A program made the position numbers and the translations under genes. 64,000 nucleotides of DNA from Fluviicoccus sp. (GTDB lineage: Bacteria; Pseudomonadota; Gammaproteobacteria; Pseudomonadales; Moraxellaceae): NCBI RefSeq assembly GCF_030646115.1, contig NZ_JAUSMX010000008.1, positions 62,001-126,000 of the forward strand, read 5' to 3'. Shown here piece by piece: positions 12,108 through 20,928 of this stretch (positions within the stretch are counted from its first letter, which is position 1; each line of letters starts with the position of its first letter). The notes under the pieces were generated by a model, which did not search any database, was not told the DNA's origin, and saw only the letters and a program-made list of their open reading frames with translations.

Positions 12108-13204
12108 GCGATCACGTCTGGATGGCCCGCGCCCTGCAACAGGCGCGTCACGGCTTGTACACCACCCATCCCAATCCCCGCGTCGGCTGCGTCATTGTTC
12201 GTGACGGGCAACTTGTGGGCGAGGGCTTCCACCCCAGCGCCGGGCAGCCGCATGCCGAAGTCTTTGCCTTGCGTCAGGCCGGGGCGTTGGCCAAAGGGGC
12301 CACCGCCTATGTGACGCTGGAGCCCTGTGCGCATTTCGGCCGCACGCCGCCCTGCGCCAACGCTCTGGTCGAAGCCGGCGTCGGCCGCGTCGTCATGGCC
12401 GGGCTGGACTCCAATCCGCTGGTGTCCGGGCAGGGCCGGGCCATCCTGGAGGCGGCGGGCATCCGCACCACGGTCGGGGTGCTGGAAAACGAGGCGGCGG
12501 CGCTGAATCAGGGCTTCCTGCGGCGCATGCAAGGCGGCTTGCCCTGGGTGCGGTTGAAGACGGCGGGCAGCCTGGATGGCCGCACCGGAATGGCGTCGGG
12601 TGAGTCGAAGTGGATTACCGGGCCGGATGCCCGCCGCGATGTGCAACATTGGCGCGCGATGAGCAGCGCCATCATCACAGGTATCGGCACGGTGCTGGCG
12701 GATGATCCCGGCCTCAACGTGCGGCCGCAGGACTGGACCGACTGGCATTACGGCGAACCGGTGCAGCCATGGCGCGTTATCGTCGACCGGCAGCTGCGTA
12801 TCCCGCTTACGGCAAAGGTGCTGAAAGCAGACACCAAAGTGATTGTTGCGGCGTCATCGGGCGTGGAACAGGCCAAGGTTGAAGCCTTGACGGCGCTGGG
12901 CGCGGAAGTCTGGCAATTGTCTGAGGAAGAAGGCCTGCGCGGGCTGCTGCAACGTCTGGCGGCGCAAGGGGCCAATGAGGTGCTGGTGGAAGCCGGTGCC
13001 ACCCTGGCCGGGGCGTTTGTCAGCGAGCGGTTGGTAGATGAGTTGGTGATCTATCTTGCACCGACGCTGTTGGGCAACCTGGCGCGGCCGTTGTTTGTGC
13101 TGCCGTTCTGGCGCATGGAGGATCAGTTGCCCTTGCAGATCCGGGATGTGCGGCAGGTTGGGAAGGATATCCGGTTACTGGCCGGGTTTGACGGAGCGGC
13201 GTGA
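12104..13204 (+). CDS. ribD: Bifunctional riboflavin deaminase/reductase RibD
   Basis: 366 residues beginning with GTG at 12104, overlapping the end of nrdR. The N-terminal deaminase domain (about 1-145) has the zinc site HAEVFAL and [12 protein letters not shown]. The C-terminal reductase domain (about 150-365) has the substrate/NADPH motif [20 protein letters not shown] and a late GGATLAG-like [10 protein letters not shown]. It carries out the second and third steps of riboflavin synthesis from the GTP branch. ribE and ribBA follow on the same strand, but two minus-strand genes lie between. Confidence 0.96.
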   Translation: MSDHVWMARALQQARHGLYTTHPNPRVGCVIVRDGQLVGEGFHPSAGQPHAEVFALRQAGALAKGATAYVTLEPCAHFGRTPPCANALVEAGVGRVVMAGLDSNPLVSGQGRAILEAAGIRTTVGVLENEAAALNQGFLRRMQGGLPWVRLKTAGSLDGRTGMASGESKWITGPDARRDVQHWRAMSSAIITGIGTVLADDPGLNVRPQDWTDWHYGEPVQPWRVIVDRQLRIPLTAKVLKADTKVIVAASSGVEQAKVEALTALGAEVWQLSEEEGLRGLLQRLAAQGANEVLVEAGATLAGAFVSERLVDELVIYLAPTLLGNLARPLFVLPFWRMEDQLPLQIRDVRQVGKDIRLLAGFDGAA

Positions 13205-13231
13205 GACGGGGCCGGTTCAGCCGGACCCGTC
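13205..13231. terminator. Hairpin between convergent ribD and the glycine-zipper gene
   Basis: GACGGG and CCGG arms face CCGG and CCCGTC arms around a short loop, giving a strong GC-rich stem with one mismatch. It sits exactly between two convergent genes. There is no U-run on either strand, so it would be a weak or Rho-aided terminator. Confidence 0.4.
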
Positions 13232-13238
13232 ACCGGTG

Positions 13239-13610
13239 TCAGTGATGGTGGCGGTGGTTTCGCTTGTGCTTCTTGCCGTGGCCGCGGTGCTTGCCATGGT
13301 CGCGATGTTCATCGTTGTCACGAACATAGACCACATGTCGTGACTGAACCGGTTGTTGCACCACCACCCGTTCCTGGACCACGACTTTCTCGACCGGCCG
13401 GTTGCTTTGCGAGCCGATGGCGGCTCCGGTGGCTCCGCCAATCGCGCCGCCGATAATCGCCCCGTTCCGGGGATCCATTTTTTGGCCGACCGCCGCGCCA
13501 ACCGCGCCTCCAACAGCCGCGCCGACCACGGCGCCGCTGTCTCCGGCCTGGGACAGCGGTGATGCCAGCAGGCCGGCCAGCGCCAGTAGGGAAATAGTCA
13601 GGTTCTTCAT
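13239..13610 (-). CDS. Exported glycine-zipper protein with His-rich tail
   Basis: 123 residues. A signal peptide (about 1-22, ending LASPLSQA) is followed by two glycine-zipper runs (GAVVGAAVGGAVGAAVG and GAIIGGAIGGATGAAIG), which form membrane-inserting helical hairpins in the Rick_17kDa/YMGG-like families. A valine-rich strand region follows (residues 73-92). The C-terminus (about 97-123) is almost entirely His, Lys, Arg, Gly and Asp, ending in HHH, and could bind metal. Role unknown; relatives are small envelope proteins. Confidence 0.75.
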   Translation of the reverse strand: MKNLTISLLALAGLLASPLSQAGDSGAVVGAAVGGAVGAAVGQKMDPRNGAIIGGAIGGATGAAIGSQSNRPVEKVVVQERVVVQQPVQSRHVVYVRDNDEHRDHGKHRGHGKKHKRNHRHHH

Positions 13611-13735
13611 GAATGCGTCCTCAAGTGCGATAAAAATGTCACAGGAGCAGCATCGTTGATGTTTCCGGATATGTCAGTGCATCAGCTGTAAGCTTTGTGG
13701 TGAGGCGTGTAAGCCCCCGTTATCGGACCGAGCAA

Positions 13736-13755
13736 GCCTGCTTTTGCAAGCAGGC
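13736..13755. other. Hairpin downstream of the PA14 lipoprotein gene
   Basis: GCCTGCTT (13736-13743) is mirrored by AAGCAGGC (13748-13755) over a 4-base loop. It lies just past the 3' end of the minus-strand lipoprotein gene and may stabilise or end its transcript. No T-run follows. Confidence 0.45.
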
Positions 13756-13780
13756 CTGTCTCATGGCTGATGCCGGAGTG

Positions 13781-15142
13781 CTAGAGCACCGGCCGCAGTA
13801 ATTGTTCCGGGTTGCCGACCTTGTTGCCGAAGACCTGCAGGGCTATTTGGGTTCGCGGCCCCTGGAAATATTCGATTCGCAGGGTGTGGACGCCCTTGGC
13901 AAGCGACACGGTAGCGGTGGCGGAGGATGACGGTGCGTGCTGGCCGTCATGGTTGACCAGCAAGACATCATCCACATAGAGCTTGGAACCGTCATCGCTG
14001 ACAGTACGGAAGCTGTAGTCCCCTGCTTCGCGGATGGTGAGGGGACCTTGATAGCGCACACCGAACCATTCAAACCGGTCACTGGGTACCCCGGGGAACG
14101 GATCGGTAAAGGAACGCGGGCTGATGTCGATGATGTCGGTAAACAGTGAGCCGATCGGTGTCAGGGTCGTAAAATCCGGCAACTGGCCGATGCCGACATC
14201 CAGCAGGTAGATTTCCCCCTTCCATTTGCCATCGCCGCCGCCAAAAACCGTGTCACCCGAGACGACATTGCCGGTGTCCTCCTTGACGTCGGTGGTGTCA
14301 ACCACGGCGGTCCGGAATTGATCCTTCAGATCACCTTCCGGCAAGTGTTCCAGAACATTTTCCATGCCGAATTTCCAGGACTCGGCAAAGACTGAGGGCA
14401 GGGGCGAATAGGGTGGATCGGCGACGGGGTCGCTGCCGGCCTTGCCGTCCAGTTGCCCGTCGCTCAAATCTTTGGCCAAGGTTTTGACCAGCTCCAGAGC
14501 AGGGGTTGGAGAGGCGGTTTTTTCGGACGCGGCTTTGACCAGCCCCGCCAGCTTCAGGGCGTAACGGTCTGCCGGGTTATCCTGCAGTGAAGCGAAGTCG
14601 GCTTCGGAGTTGACCGGGGTGGGTGGCTGGTTGATGTCGGCGATGCCGACGGCTTCCCCGATCTTGAGCAGTGCGGCCTCAATATTGGCCGGTTTGGTCA
14701 GGGCGTCCGGCAGCTTTTCAGCATACTGGACGGCCGCCTCTGTCAAAACGGTGACGCCCAGATTCAGGTCTCCGCTGACCTGACCTGCCGCGCGCATGAT
14801 GAAATCAGCGGGAAGGTCTTTCCGGCCCTTGGCTTCGTCAAAATAATCGCCGCCAGCCTCGCCCAGCACCTCCACGACAATGGCGTCTACGGATTCGGGA
14901 ATCTTGAACTGAATGCTGCCGCCCGTGCCCAGGGTCTGGCGTTGCAATTCCTGGTTGGTGCGGGCATTGCGCAGCACGACCCGGGCATGGCTGATGCGTC
15001 CCAGGGATGGTGTCACGGTAATGGTGTTGGTAGCGGCAGGAGCGGGGGCGGAGAGCACGTCGTCATTGTCGCCGATGCACCCGGCAAGCGCCAGGGCGGC
15101 CGTCAGCGTTGCCAGACGCCGCAACAGGGGAAAGTCAGCCAT
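13781..15142 (-). CDS. PA14-domain lipoprotein
   Basis: 453 residues from the ATG at 15142, which gives a proper lipoprotein signal: hydrophobic LTAALALAGC with Cys at about residue 22. Middle residues (about 45-290) are of unknown family, with Ala/Pro-rich and helical stretches. The C-terminal 130 residues form a PA14 domain: FEWFGVRYQGPLTIREAGDY, then FRTVSDDGSKLYVDDVLLVNH and GVHTLRIEYFQGP. PA14 domains bind carbohydrates or act as adhesion modules. This suggests a surface or periplasmic glycan-binding lipoprotein. It is oriented against the surrounding rib genes. Confidence 0.75.
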   Translation of the reverse strand: MADFPLLRRLATLTAALALAGCIGDNDDVLSAPAPAATNTITVTPSLGRISHARVVLRNARTNQELQRQTLGTGGSIQFKIPESVDAIVVEVLGEAGGDYFDEAKGRKDLPADFIMRAAGQVSGDLNLGVTVLTEAAVQYAEKLPDALTKPANIEAALLKIGEAVGIADINQPPTPVNSEADFASLQDNPADRYALKLAGLVKAASEKTASPTPALELVKTLAKDLSDGQLDGKAGSDPVADPPYSPLPSVFAESWKFGMENVLEHLPEGDLKDQFRTAVVDTTDVKEDTGNVVSGDTVFGGGDGKWKGEIYLLDVGIGQLPDFTTLTPIGSLFTDIIDISPRSFTDPFPGVPSDRFEWFGVRYQGPLTIREAGDYSFRTVSDDGSKLYVDDVLLVNHDGQHAPSSSATATVSLAKGVHTLRIEYFQGPRTQIALQVFGNKVGNPEQLLRPVL

Positions 15143-15292
15143 GATGTATCTCCATATGATGACCAAAGGGGACTCTCCGGAGTCTAGCACTGTCTTTCTG
15201 TGGTTAGAATCAGACCTGACGGGCGGTAAGGCTGGCTGACACCCCCTGGCTTTGAGTATCCTTGCGGCTATAGTTTATGGAGTTACGCACCC

Positions 15293-15955
15293 ATGTTTAC
15301 CGGCATTATCGAAGCCGTTGGCGTTGTCCAGCAGATCATTCCCCGTAACGGCGACGTGCGCTTGGTCATCCGCAGTGGCGGTCTGGATCTGGCCGACGTC
15401 AAACTGGGCGATTCCATCGCCACCAACGGCATCTGCCTGACTGTCATTGAACTGACCGGGCAGGGTTATGCCGCTGATGTTTCCAACGAAACCCTGCGCC
15501 ATACCACGCTGGGCGGCTGGAAGACCGGAACCCGCGTCAATCTGGAAAAGGCGCTGATGCCCACCAGCCGGCTGGGCGGACATATCGTCAGCGGCCATGT
15601 CGACGCCGTCGGTGAAATCGTCGAATTCAAGCGTGACGCCCGTTCGCTGCAATACCGCGTGCGTGCGCCGGACGAGCTGGCGAAATACATCGCCCACAAG
15701 GGCTCCGTGACGGTGGACGGCATCAGCCTGACCGTCAATGCCGTGGATGGTGCTGTTTTCGACCTCAACATCGTGCCGCATACCGCCGACCAGACCAATG
15801 TCGGCGACTGGCAGCCCGGCGCGCGCGTCAACCTGGAAGTAGACGTACTGGCGCGCTACCTGGAACGGTTGATGCTGGGCGACAAGGCCGCTGCCGGGAG
15901 CCAGGGTGGCATCAGCATGGCCTTCCTGGCCGAAAACGGGTTCCTGAAACGCTAG
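15293..15955 (+). CDS. ribE: Riboflavin synthase, alpha chain
   Basis: 220 residues beginning MFTGIIEAVG, the invariant start of the family. Two lumazine-binding domains repeat the pattern: first LGDSIATNGICLTV (about residues 38-51) and SRLGGHIVSGHVDAVG, then KGSVTVDGISLTVNAV and LGDKAAAGSQGG near the end. It converts two 6,7-dimethyl-8-ribityllumazine molecules to riboflavin. Some genomes call this gene ribC. ribBA follows after 112 bases. Confidence 0.97.
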   Translation: MFTGIIEAVGVVQQIIPRNGDVRLVIRSGGLDLADVKLGDSIATNGICLTVIELTGQGYAADVSNETLRHTTLGGWKTGTRVNLEKALMPTSRLGGHIVSGHVDAVGEIVEFKRDARSLQYRVRAPDELAKYIAHKGSVTVDGISLTVNAVDGAVFDLNIVPHTADQTNVGDWQPGARVNLEVDVLARYLERLMLGDKAAAGSQGGISMAFLAENGFLKR

Positions 15956-16067
15956 TTTTTTGTCGGCCTTCCGGTGGGGGACGGGTGAAATCCGGACCCC
16001 TGTGCTATTATCCGCGGTTAATTTTGATCGCATCCGGTCCCGATGCCGCGTCCGTTGAGAGCTCCCC

Positions 16068-17171
16068 ATGCCCCTGAATACCGTTGAAGAACTCATTAAC
16101 GACATCCGCCTCGGCAAGATGGTCATCCTGATGGACGACGAAGACCGCGAGAACGAAGGCGATATCGTCATGGCGGCCAGCCATGTGCGGCCCGAAGACA
16201 TCAACTTCATGGCCAAACATGCCCGTGGCCTCATCTGCCTGACGCTGAGCCCGGAGCGCTGCCGCCAGCTCGACCTGCCGCTGATGGTCAACCGCAACGG
16301 CTCCAGCCATGGCACCAATTTCACCCTGTCGATCGAGGCCGCCAGCGGCGTCTCCACCGGCATCTCGGCGCATGACCGCGCCCATACCGTGCAGGTGGCG
16401 GTGGCGCGTGACGCCAAGCCCGCCGACATCGTCCAGCCCGGCCATATCTTCCCGCTGATGGCCAAGCCCGGCGGTGTGCTGCACCGCGCCGGTCATACCG
16501 AAGCCGGTTGCGACCTGGCGCGCCTGGCCGGTCTGGAAGCCGCTTCGGTGATCGTCGAGATCATGAACGAAGACGGCACCATGGCCCGTCGCCCCGATCT
16601 TGAAAAATTTGCCGCCGAACACAACCTGAAGATCGGCACCATCGCCGACCTCATTCACTATCGCATGGTCAATGAGCAGACCGTCAAGCGCACCAGTGAG
16701 AATCCGCTGGAAACCGAATACGGCACGTTCAGGCTGATGACCTATCAGGAACACGCCAGCACCGAGACCCATCTGGCTTTGGTTAAGGGTGACGTCGCCA
16801 ATGGTACGCCGGTGGTGCGGGTGCATGCCCTGAACCCGCTGCGCGACCTGCTGCACGCCAAGTATCAGGGCCGTATCGGCTGGAACCTGCAGAAGAGTCT
16901 GGCGGAAATCGCCAACCATGAGGCCGGTGTGCTGGTGTTGCTGGGACAGGATTTCGCTTCGGAAGAGTTGGTGGACCATATCCAGGGCTTTTTCAGCCAG
17001 CGCCCGCGCGCGGCGGTGGATGGTTCCGGCATGTACCGCACCATCGGCGCCGGTTCGCAGATTTTGCGTGACTTGGGCATTACCCGCATGAAGCTGCTCA
17101 GTTCACCGATGCGCTTCAATGCCTTGTCCGGTTTCGGGCTGGAAATTGTCGAATACCTGGGGACCGATTAA
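16068..17171 (+). CDS. ribBA: 3,4-dihydroxy-2-butanone-4-phosphate synthase with degenerate GTP cyclohydrolase II-like domain
   Basis: 367 residues. Residues 1-200 are the DHBP synthase domain with DDEDRENEGDIVMAA, RNGSSHGTNFT and HRAGHTEAG, so ribulose-5-phosphate conversion should be intact. Residues 205-367 align with GTP cyclohydrolase II (VALVKGDV, then IGAGSQILRDLGITRMKLL) but lack the zinc Cys motif and the RQEGRGIG loop, both of which are present in the separate RibA at 20335. The second domain is therefore probably not a cyclohydrolase. The same arrangement is known in Pseudomonas-type genomes. Confidence 0.93.
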   Translation: MPLNTVEELINDIRLGKMVILMDDEDRENEGDIVMAASHVRPEDINFMAKHARGLICLTLSPERCRQLDLPLMVNRNGSSHGTNFTLSIEAASGVSTGISAHDRAHTVQVAVARDAKPADIVQPGHIFPLMAKPGGVLHRAGHTEAGCDLARLAGLEAASVIVEIMNEDGTMARRPDLEKFAAEHNLKIGTIADLIHYRMVNEQTVKRTSENPLETEYGTFRLMTYQEHASTETHLALVKGDVANGTPVVRVHALNPLRDLLHAKYQGRIGWNLQKSLAEIANHEAGVLVLLGQDFASEELVDHIQGFFSQRPRAAVDGSGMYRTIGAGSQILRDLGITRMKLLSSPMRFNALSGFGLEIVEYLGTD

Positions 17172-17186
17172 TCCTCTTGGCGGTCT

Positions 17187-17210
17187 GTAGGTCGGGCTTC
17201 AGCCCGACAC
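17187..17210 (+). repeat. REP-type palindrome (copy 2)
   Basis: This is the same 24-base unit as at 9396-9419. It lies just after the ribBA stop and faces copy 3, forming a pair of inverted REPs in the ribBA-ribH gap. Confidence 0.8.
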
Positions 17211-17255
17211 CAACCGCCGCCAGAGCCCAAACCGAATATCGAACACCCGTGATTT

Positions 17256-17278
17256 GTCGGGCTGAAGCCCGACCTACA
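17256..17278 (-). repeat. REP-type palindrome (copy 3, inverted)
   Basis: GTCGGGCTGAAGCCCGACCT plus ACA is the reverse complement of the unit at 17187-17210. The two copies, 45 bases apart, could fold into one long cruciform or RNA stem between ribBA and ribH. Confidence 0.8.
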
Positions 17279-17297
17279 AAACCTGTTGGAGAGTTTC

Positions 17298-17759
17298 ATG
17301 AAAGTTATCGAAGGTGATTTCCGCAATGCCGACGGCAAGTACGCCATCCTGGTCGGCCGTTTCAACAGCTTTGTGGTTGAAGCCCTGCTGGACGGCGCGC
17401 TGGATACCCTGAAGCGACACGGTGTCAGCGACGACAACATCACCCTGGTGCGCGCCCCCGGCGCGTGGGAACTGCCACTGGCGGCCAAGAAGCTGGTCGA
17501 GAAGAAGCAATACGACGCTGTGATTGCCCTCGGTGCGGTCATTCGCGGCGGCACCCCGCATTTTGACTTTGTGGCCGGCGAATGCGCCAAGGGCTTGGGC
17601 GTGGTCGGTCTGGAAGCGGGCATCCCGGTGGTGTTCGGTGTGCTGACTACTGACAGCATCGAGCAGGCCATTGAACGTTCCGGCACCAAGGCCGGCAACA
17701 AGGGCTCCGACGCCGCCATGACCGCCATCGAGATGGTTTCCCTGCTGAAGGCCCTGTAA
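17298..17759 (+). CDS. ribH: 6,7-dimethyl-8-ribityllumazine synthase
   Basis: 153 residues from the ATG at 17298; an in-frame TTG at 17286 is possible, but GGAG at 17287 serves the ATG. Motifs are [53 protein letters not shown] (with the active-site His) and [20 protein letters not shown]. It makes the direct precursor of riboflavin and forms icosahedral or pentameric shells. The nusB ATG overlaps its stop. Confidence 0.97.
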   Translation: MKVIEGDFRNADGKYAILVGRFNSFVVEALLDGALDTLKRHGVSDDNITLVRAPGAWELPLAAKKLVEKKQYDAVIALGAVIRGGTPHFDFVAGECAKGLGVVGLEAGIPVVFGVLTTDSIEQAIERSGTKAGNKGSDAAMTAIEMVSLLKAL

Positions 17760-18205
17760 TGCACCAGCAACAAGTCAATACCCCCGCCGCCCGCCGCAAG
17801 GCGCGGCGCTTTGCCATGCAGGGCCTCTACGAGTGGCAACTGTCGGGCAACGCCCCCTTCGAGATCGAAGCCCGCTATCGTGTCGAAAACGCGATGCACA
17901 AGGTCGATCTGCCGTATTTCCACGAACTGCTGCACCAGGCAGTGCGTCGGGCGGAGGAGCTGGATGAAGTATTCCGGCCGTTCCTGGATCGTCAGATGAG
18001 CCAGATCAATCAGGTGGAACGCGCCATCCTGCGCCTGGGCAGCTATGAACTGCTGCACCACCCCGAGATTCCCTACAAGGTGGTGTTGAACGAGGCGGTG
18101 GAGCTGGCCAAGGACTTTGGCGCCACCGACTCCTACAAGTACGTCAACGGCGTGCTGGACGAAGTGTCGAAGACCGCCCGGCAGGCAGAACGGCAGGCCG
18201 GCTGA
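17759..18205 (+). CDS. nusB: Transcription antitermination factor NusB
   Basis: 148 residues, all helical. An Arg-rich N-terminus ([20 protein letters not shown]) binds boxA RNA, and the late motif [16 protein letters not shown] followed by [11 protein letters not shown] is diagnostic. With NusE it supports rRNA antitermination. It overlaps ribH before it and thiL after it by one base each, so this block is translationally coupled. Confidence 0.96.
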   Translation: MHQQQVNTPAARRKARRFAMQGLYEWQLSGNAPFEIEARYRVENAMHKVDLPYFHELLHQAVRRAEELDEVFRPFLDRQMSQINQVERAILRLGSYELLHHPEIPYKVVLNEAVELAKDFGATDSYKYVNGVLDEVSKTARQAERQAG

Positions 18206-19149
18206 TGCCGTCCGAGTTCGGGCTGATCCAGCGGTATTTCACCCGGCCGCCTGCGGACGGCGTGCTGCTGGGGGTGGGCGATGATGCCGCACTGCTGGCG
18301 CCTCCCGCCGGGGAAGTGCTGGCGGTGACGGTGGATACGCTGGTTGCCGGACGCCATTTCCCGCTGAACACCCCGCCTGCCGCCATCGCGCACAAGGCGC
18401 TCGCCGTCAATCTTTCTGATCTGGCCGCCATGGGGGCCACACCCCGCTGGTTCCTGCTGGCCCTGACCCTGCCTGACGCTTCCGACGCTTTCCTGTCGGA
18501 ATTCGCCTCCGCCCTGTTTGCGCTGGCCGATGAAGCCGGTATCACGTTGGTGGGCGGCGACACCACGCGCGGCCCGCTGGCCATCAGCATCACCGCCATG
18601 GGCAGCGTCCCTGCGGGCCAAGCCTTGCGCCGCAGCGGGGCCAGGCCGGGAGACGGCATCTACGTGTCCGGGACGGTCGGCGACGCCGGATTGGGTCTGC
18701 TGCAGGCGCTCCAGCCCGGCCATGCAAGTCTGTCCGCCTTCGAGGCCGCTTTTGTCCGCCAGCGGCTGGATTATCCGCAGCCGCGTTTGGCGTTGGGCAT
18801 AGCCTTGCGCGGGCAGGCGACGGCTTGTCTGGACATCTCCGACGGGCTGGCGCAGGATCTGGGACATATCCTGGACGCTTCCGGGGTGGGGGCTGAGCTG
18901 GATTTGCAGGCGCTGCCGCTGTCGTCCGCCTTGCGTACCTTGCCGGAAACTCAGGCCTGGCAACTGGCGCTGGCCGCCGGGGATGATTACGAACTGTGCT
19001 TCACCGCGCCGCCCGGATTTTCGCCACAGGCCTTGCCGGGCAATGTGCCTGTTACCCGTATCGGCACGGTGACGGCCGCGTCGGGGCTGGTTTTGACCAG
19101 TCGCGGCGTGCGGGTTGAACATGAATTCTCCGGCTATCAACATTTTTGA
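18205..19149 (+). CDS. thiL: Thiamine-monophosphate kinase
   Basis: 314 residues. The N-terminal ATP/Mg site shows GVGDDAALLAPPAGEVLAVT and the HFPL segment; LSDLAAMGATPRWFLLAL and the VGGDTTRG loop follow, and the C-terminal half has CLDISDGLAQDLGHIL and AGDDYELCFTAP. All Asp-rich metal sites are present. It phosphorylates thiamine monophosphate to the active cofactor TPP. Placement between nusB and pgpA is standard for Gammaproteobacteria. Confidence 0.96.
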   Translation: MPSEFGLIQRYFTRPPADGVLLGVGDDAALLAPPAGEVLAVTVDTLVAGRHFPLNTPPAAIAHKALAVNLSDLAAMGATPRWFLLALTLPDASDAFLSEFASALFALADEAGITLVGGDTTRGPLAISITAMGSVPAGQALRRSGARPGDGIYVSGTVGDAGLGLLQALQPGHASLSAFEAAFVRQRLDYPQPRLALGIALRGQATACLDISDGLAQDLGHILDASGVGAELDLQALPLSSALRTLPETQAWQLALAAGDDYELCFTAPPGFSPQALPGNVPVTRIGTVTAASGLVLTSRGVRVEHEFSGYQHF

Positions 19150-19156
19150 GTGAGCC

Positions 19157-19651
19157 ATGACCCAGTATCCGATACGCAATCCCGTCATCTTCCTGGCCTT
19201 CGGACTGGGCTCCGGGCTGTCGCCCAAGGCGCCCGGTACGGCGGGTTCGCTGTTGTCCCTGCTGTTTTTTCCGGTGCTGGCGGCGCTGGGTCTGTGGAGT
19301 AGCGTTGCCCTGATCGTGGCCGCCGCGATATTCGGCGTCTGGCTGTGCGGCCGCGCGGCGGAAATCCTGGGCGTGCATGACCATGAAGGCATTGTCTGGG
19401 ACGAATTCGTCGGCCAGTGGATGACGCTGCTGCCCTTGCTGGGCGAGGCGGCGTGGGACGGTGCGACGGTACTCAACGTCATGCTCGGCTTCATCCTGTT
19501 CCGGGTGTTCGATATCCTCAAGCCCTGGCCCATTTCCTGGTGCGACAAGCATCTGGAAGGCGGCTTCGGCATCATGTTTGATGATGTGCTGGCCGGTGCG
19601 GCGGCAGGAGGCTGTGTATGGCTGCTCGCTTACAATCACTGGCTGTTCTGA
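19157..19651 (+). CDS. pgpA: Phosphatidylglycerophosphatase A
   Basis: 164 residues of membrane protein with three or four hydrophobic segments. It has the family signatures GLSPKAPGTAGSLLSL near the N-terminus and DEFVGQWMTL, plus the late LFRVFDILKPWPI. It removes phosphate from phosphatidylglycerophosphate to give phosphatidylglycerol in the inner membrane. Its last 34 bases overlap the start of the aspartic protease gene. Confidence 0.95.
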   Translation: MTQYPIRNPVIFLAFGLGSGLSPKAPGTAGSLLSLLFFPVLAALGLWSSVALIVAAAIFGVWLCGRAAEILGVHDHEGIVWDEFVGQWMTLLPLLGEAAWDGATVLNVMLGFILFRVFDILKPWPISWCDKHLEGGFGIMFDDVLAGAAAGGCVWLLAYNHWLF

Positions 19652-20259
19652 TTCTGTTGCTGACCGCCGCAGCCGCTTCGGCCCGTGACATTGTGGTGGT
19701 GGGGCTGATGGCGGATCGCGCCATCCTCAAGGTCGACGGTGAAACCCGCCTCTTGAGAATCGGTGAAACGCTGGATGACATGACCTTGCTGGGCGTCAAT
19801 GCCGGTGAGGCGCGCCTGCGTATCGGCGATCGTGAAGAGCGGCTGACCATGGGCCAGGATCGCGGCGGCGCCCGTAACACGTCCGGCGGCGGGGTGGTTG
19901 AAATCAGCGCCAACGCCATGGGCCAGTTCATGACCAGCGGCATGATCAATGGCCGCATCGTGGAATTCCTGGTGGATACCGGGGCCAGCAGTGTCTCGAT
20001 GACGCGTGGTCAGGCCACCCGTCTGGGCGTGGATTTCCGCCGTTTTGGCAAGCCTTGCCTCAGCCAGACCGCCAACGGCCCGGTGCGCTGCTGGATGGTG
20101 CTGCTGAGCCGGGTCAAGGTCGGGCCGATTGTCGTGGATGCCGTGGATGCCGCCGTGCGTGATACCGATGACGGTGCGCCGGTGCTGCTGGGCATGTCCT
20201 TTCTGGGGCGTGTGAAGCTGGAGCATGCGGACAACCGCCTGAAACTGACCGGCCGGTAA
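19618..20259 (+). CDS. Retropepsin-like aspartic protease, exported (clan AA, TIGR02281 type)
   Basis: 213 residues. An N-terminal hydrophobic signal (LAVLILLLTAAAASA) directs export. The first domain (about 22-80) is a small strand-rich region; from about residue 95 comes a single retropepsin domain with the catalytic loop FLVDTGASSVSMTR and a downstream hydrophobic-Gly strand (APVLLGMSFLGRV). With one DTG it should act as a dimer, as retroviral and SpoIIGA-like enzymes do. The substrate is unknown. It starts inside pgpA, so it is coupled to this operon. Confidence 0.85.
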   Translation: MAARLQSLAVLILLLTAAAASARDIVVVGLMADRAILKVDGETRLLRIGETLDDMTLLGVNAGEARLRIGDREERLTMGQDRGGARNTSGGGVVEISANAMGQFMTSGMINGRIVEFLVDTGASSVSMTRGQATRLGVDFRRFGKPCLSQTANGPVRCWMVLLSRVKVGPIVVDAVDAAVRDTDDGAPVLLGMSFLGRVKLEHADNRLKLTGR

Positions 20260-20294
20260 GCGTTGCGGATTTCCCCAAAGCAGCTTTCACTTGC

Positions 20295-20300
20295 TACAAT
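20295..20300 (+). promoter_or_regulatory. Candidate -10 element of ribA
   Basis: TACAAT lies about 35 bases before the ribA GTG start, matching five of six -10 positions. No convincing -35 hexamer is present at the right spacing, so this may be an activated or extended -10 promoter (TTGCTACAAT). Confidence 0.3.
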
Positions 20301-20334
20301 CGCCCACCTTCGGTTCCCCAGCGAGATAAAGCGC

Positions 20335-20919
20335 GTGTCCGTCGATTTTGTCGCGTCCTCCCGATTGCCCACCCGCCACGGGCTGTTCACCATCCACGCC
20401 TTTGAAGAACCGCAGACCGGCCAGGAACATGTGGCCCTCAGCATGGGCGATGTCGGTAACGGTCAGCCGGTGCTGATGCGTGTCCATTCCGAATGCCTGA
20501 CCGGTGACGGTTTTGGTTCCTTGCGCTGCGATTGCGGCCCGCAACTGGAGGCCGCCATGCAGAAAGTGGCGGAAGAAGGGCGCGGCGTCATCCTTTACCT
20601 TCGGCAGGAAGGCCGGGGCATCGGTCTGGTCAACAAGGTGCGCGCCTACGAATTGCAGGATCAGGGTGCGGATACCGTCGAGGCCAACGAACAACTGGGC
20701 TTTGCCCCCGATCTGCGTGAATATTCCATGTGCGAGGACATGCTGCGCCATCTGGGCGTGACCCAGGTGCGGCTGATGACCAACAACCCGCTCAAGGTGG
20801 AGGCCCTGGAAAAACATGGCATTCAGGTCGTGGAGCGGGTGCCGCTGATGACCGGCCGCAACCCGCACAATGACCAGTACCTCGATACCAAGCAGGAAAA
20901 GATGGGGCACCTGCTGTAA
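20335..20919 (+). CDS. ribA: GTP cyclohydrolase II
   Basis: 194 residues from the GTG at 20335, giving [16 protein letters not shown] as in Pseudomonas RibA; an upstream in-frame TTG at 20263 would run into the preceding stop region. The zinc site is [20 protein letters not shown], followed by [20 protein letters not shown] and [16 protein letters not shown]. It is complete and makes the first committed riboflavin intermediate from GTP, compensating for the degenerate second domain of RibBA. Confidence 0.96.
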   Translation: MSVDFVASSRLPTRHGLFTIHAFEEPQTGQEHVALSMGDVGNGQPVLMRVHSECLTGDGFGSLRCDCGPQLEAAMQKVAEEGRGVILYLRQEGRGIGLVNKVRAYELQDQGADTVEANEQLGFAPDLREYSMCEDMLRHLGVTQVRLMTNNPLKVEALEKHGIQVVERVPLMTGRNPHNDQYLDTKQEKMGHLL

Positions 20920-20928
20920 CGCGAACGC

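Noticed and set aside
15956-16067. Possible FMN riboswitch before ribBA (GGGTGAAATCCGGACCCC)
   Set aside because: Only one short stretch resembles the RFN element; the gap is too short and the other conserved blocks are absent.
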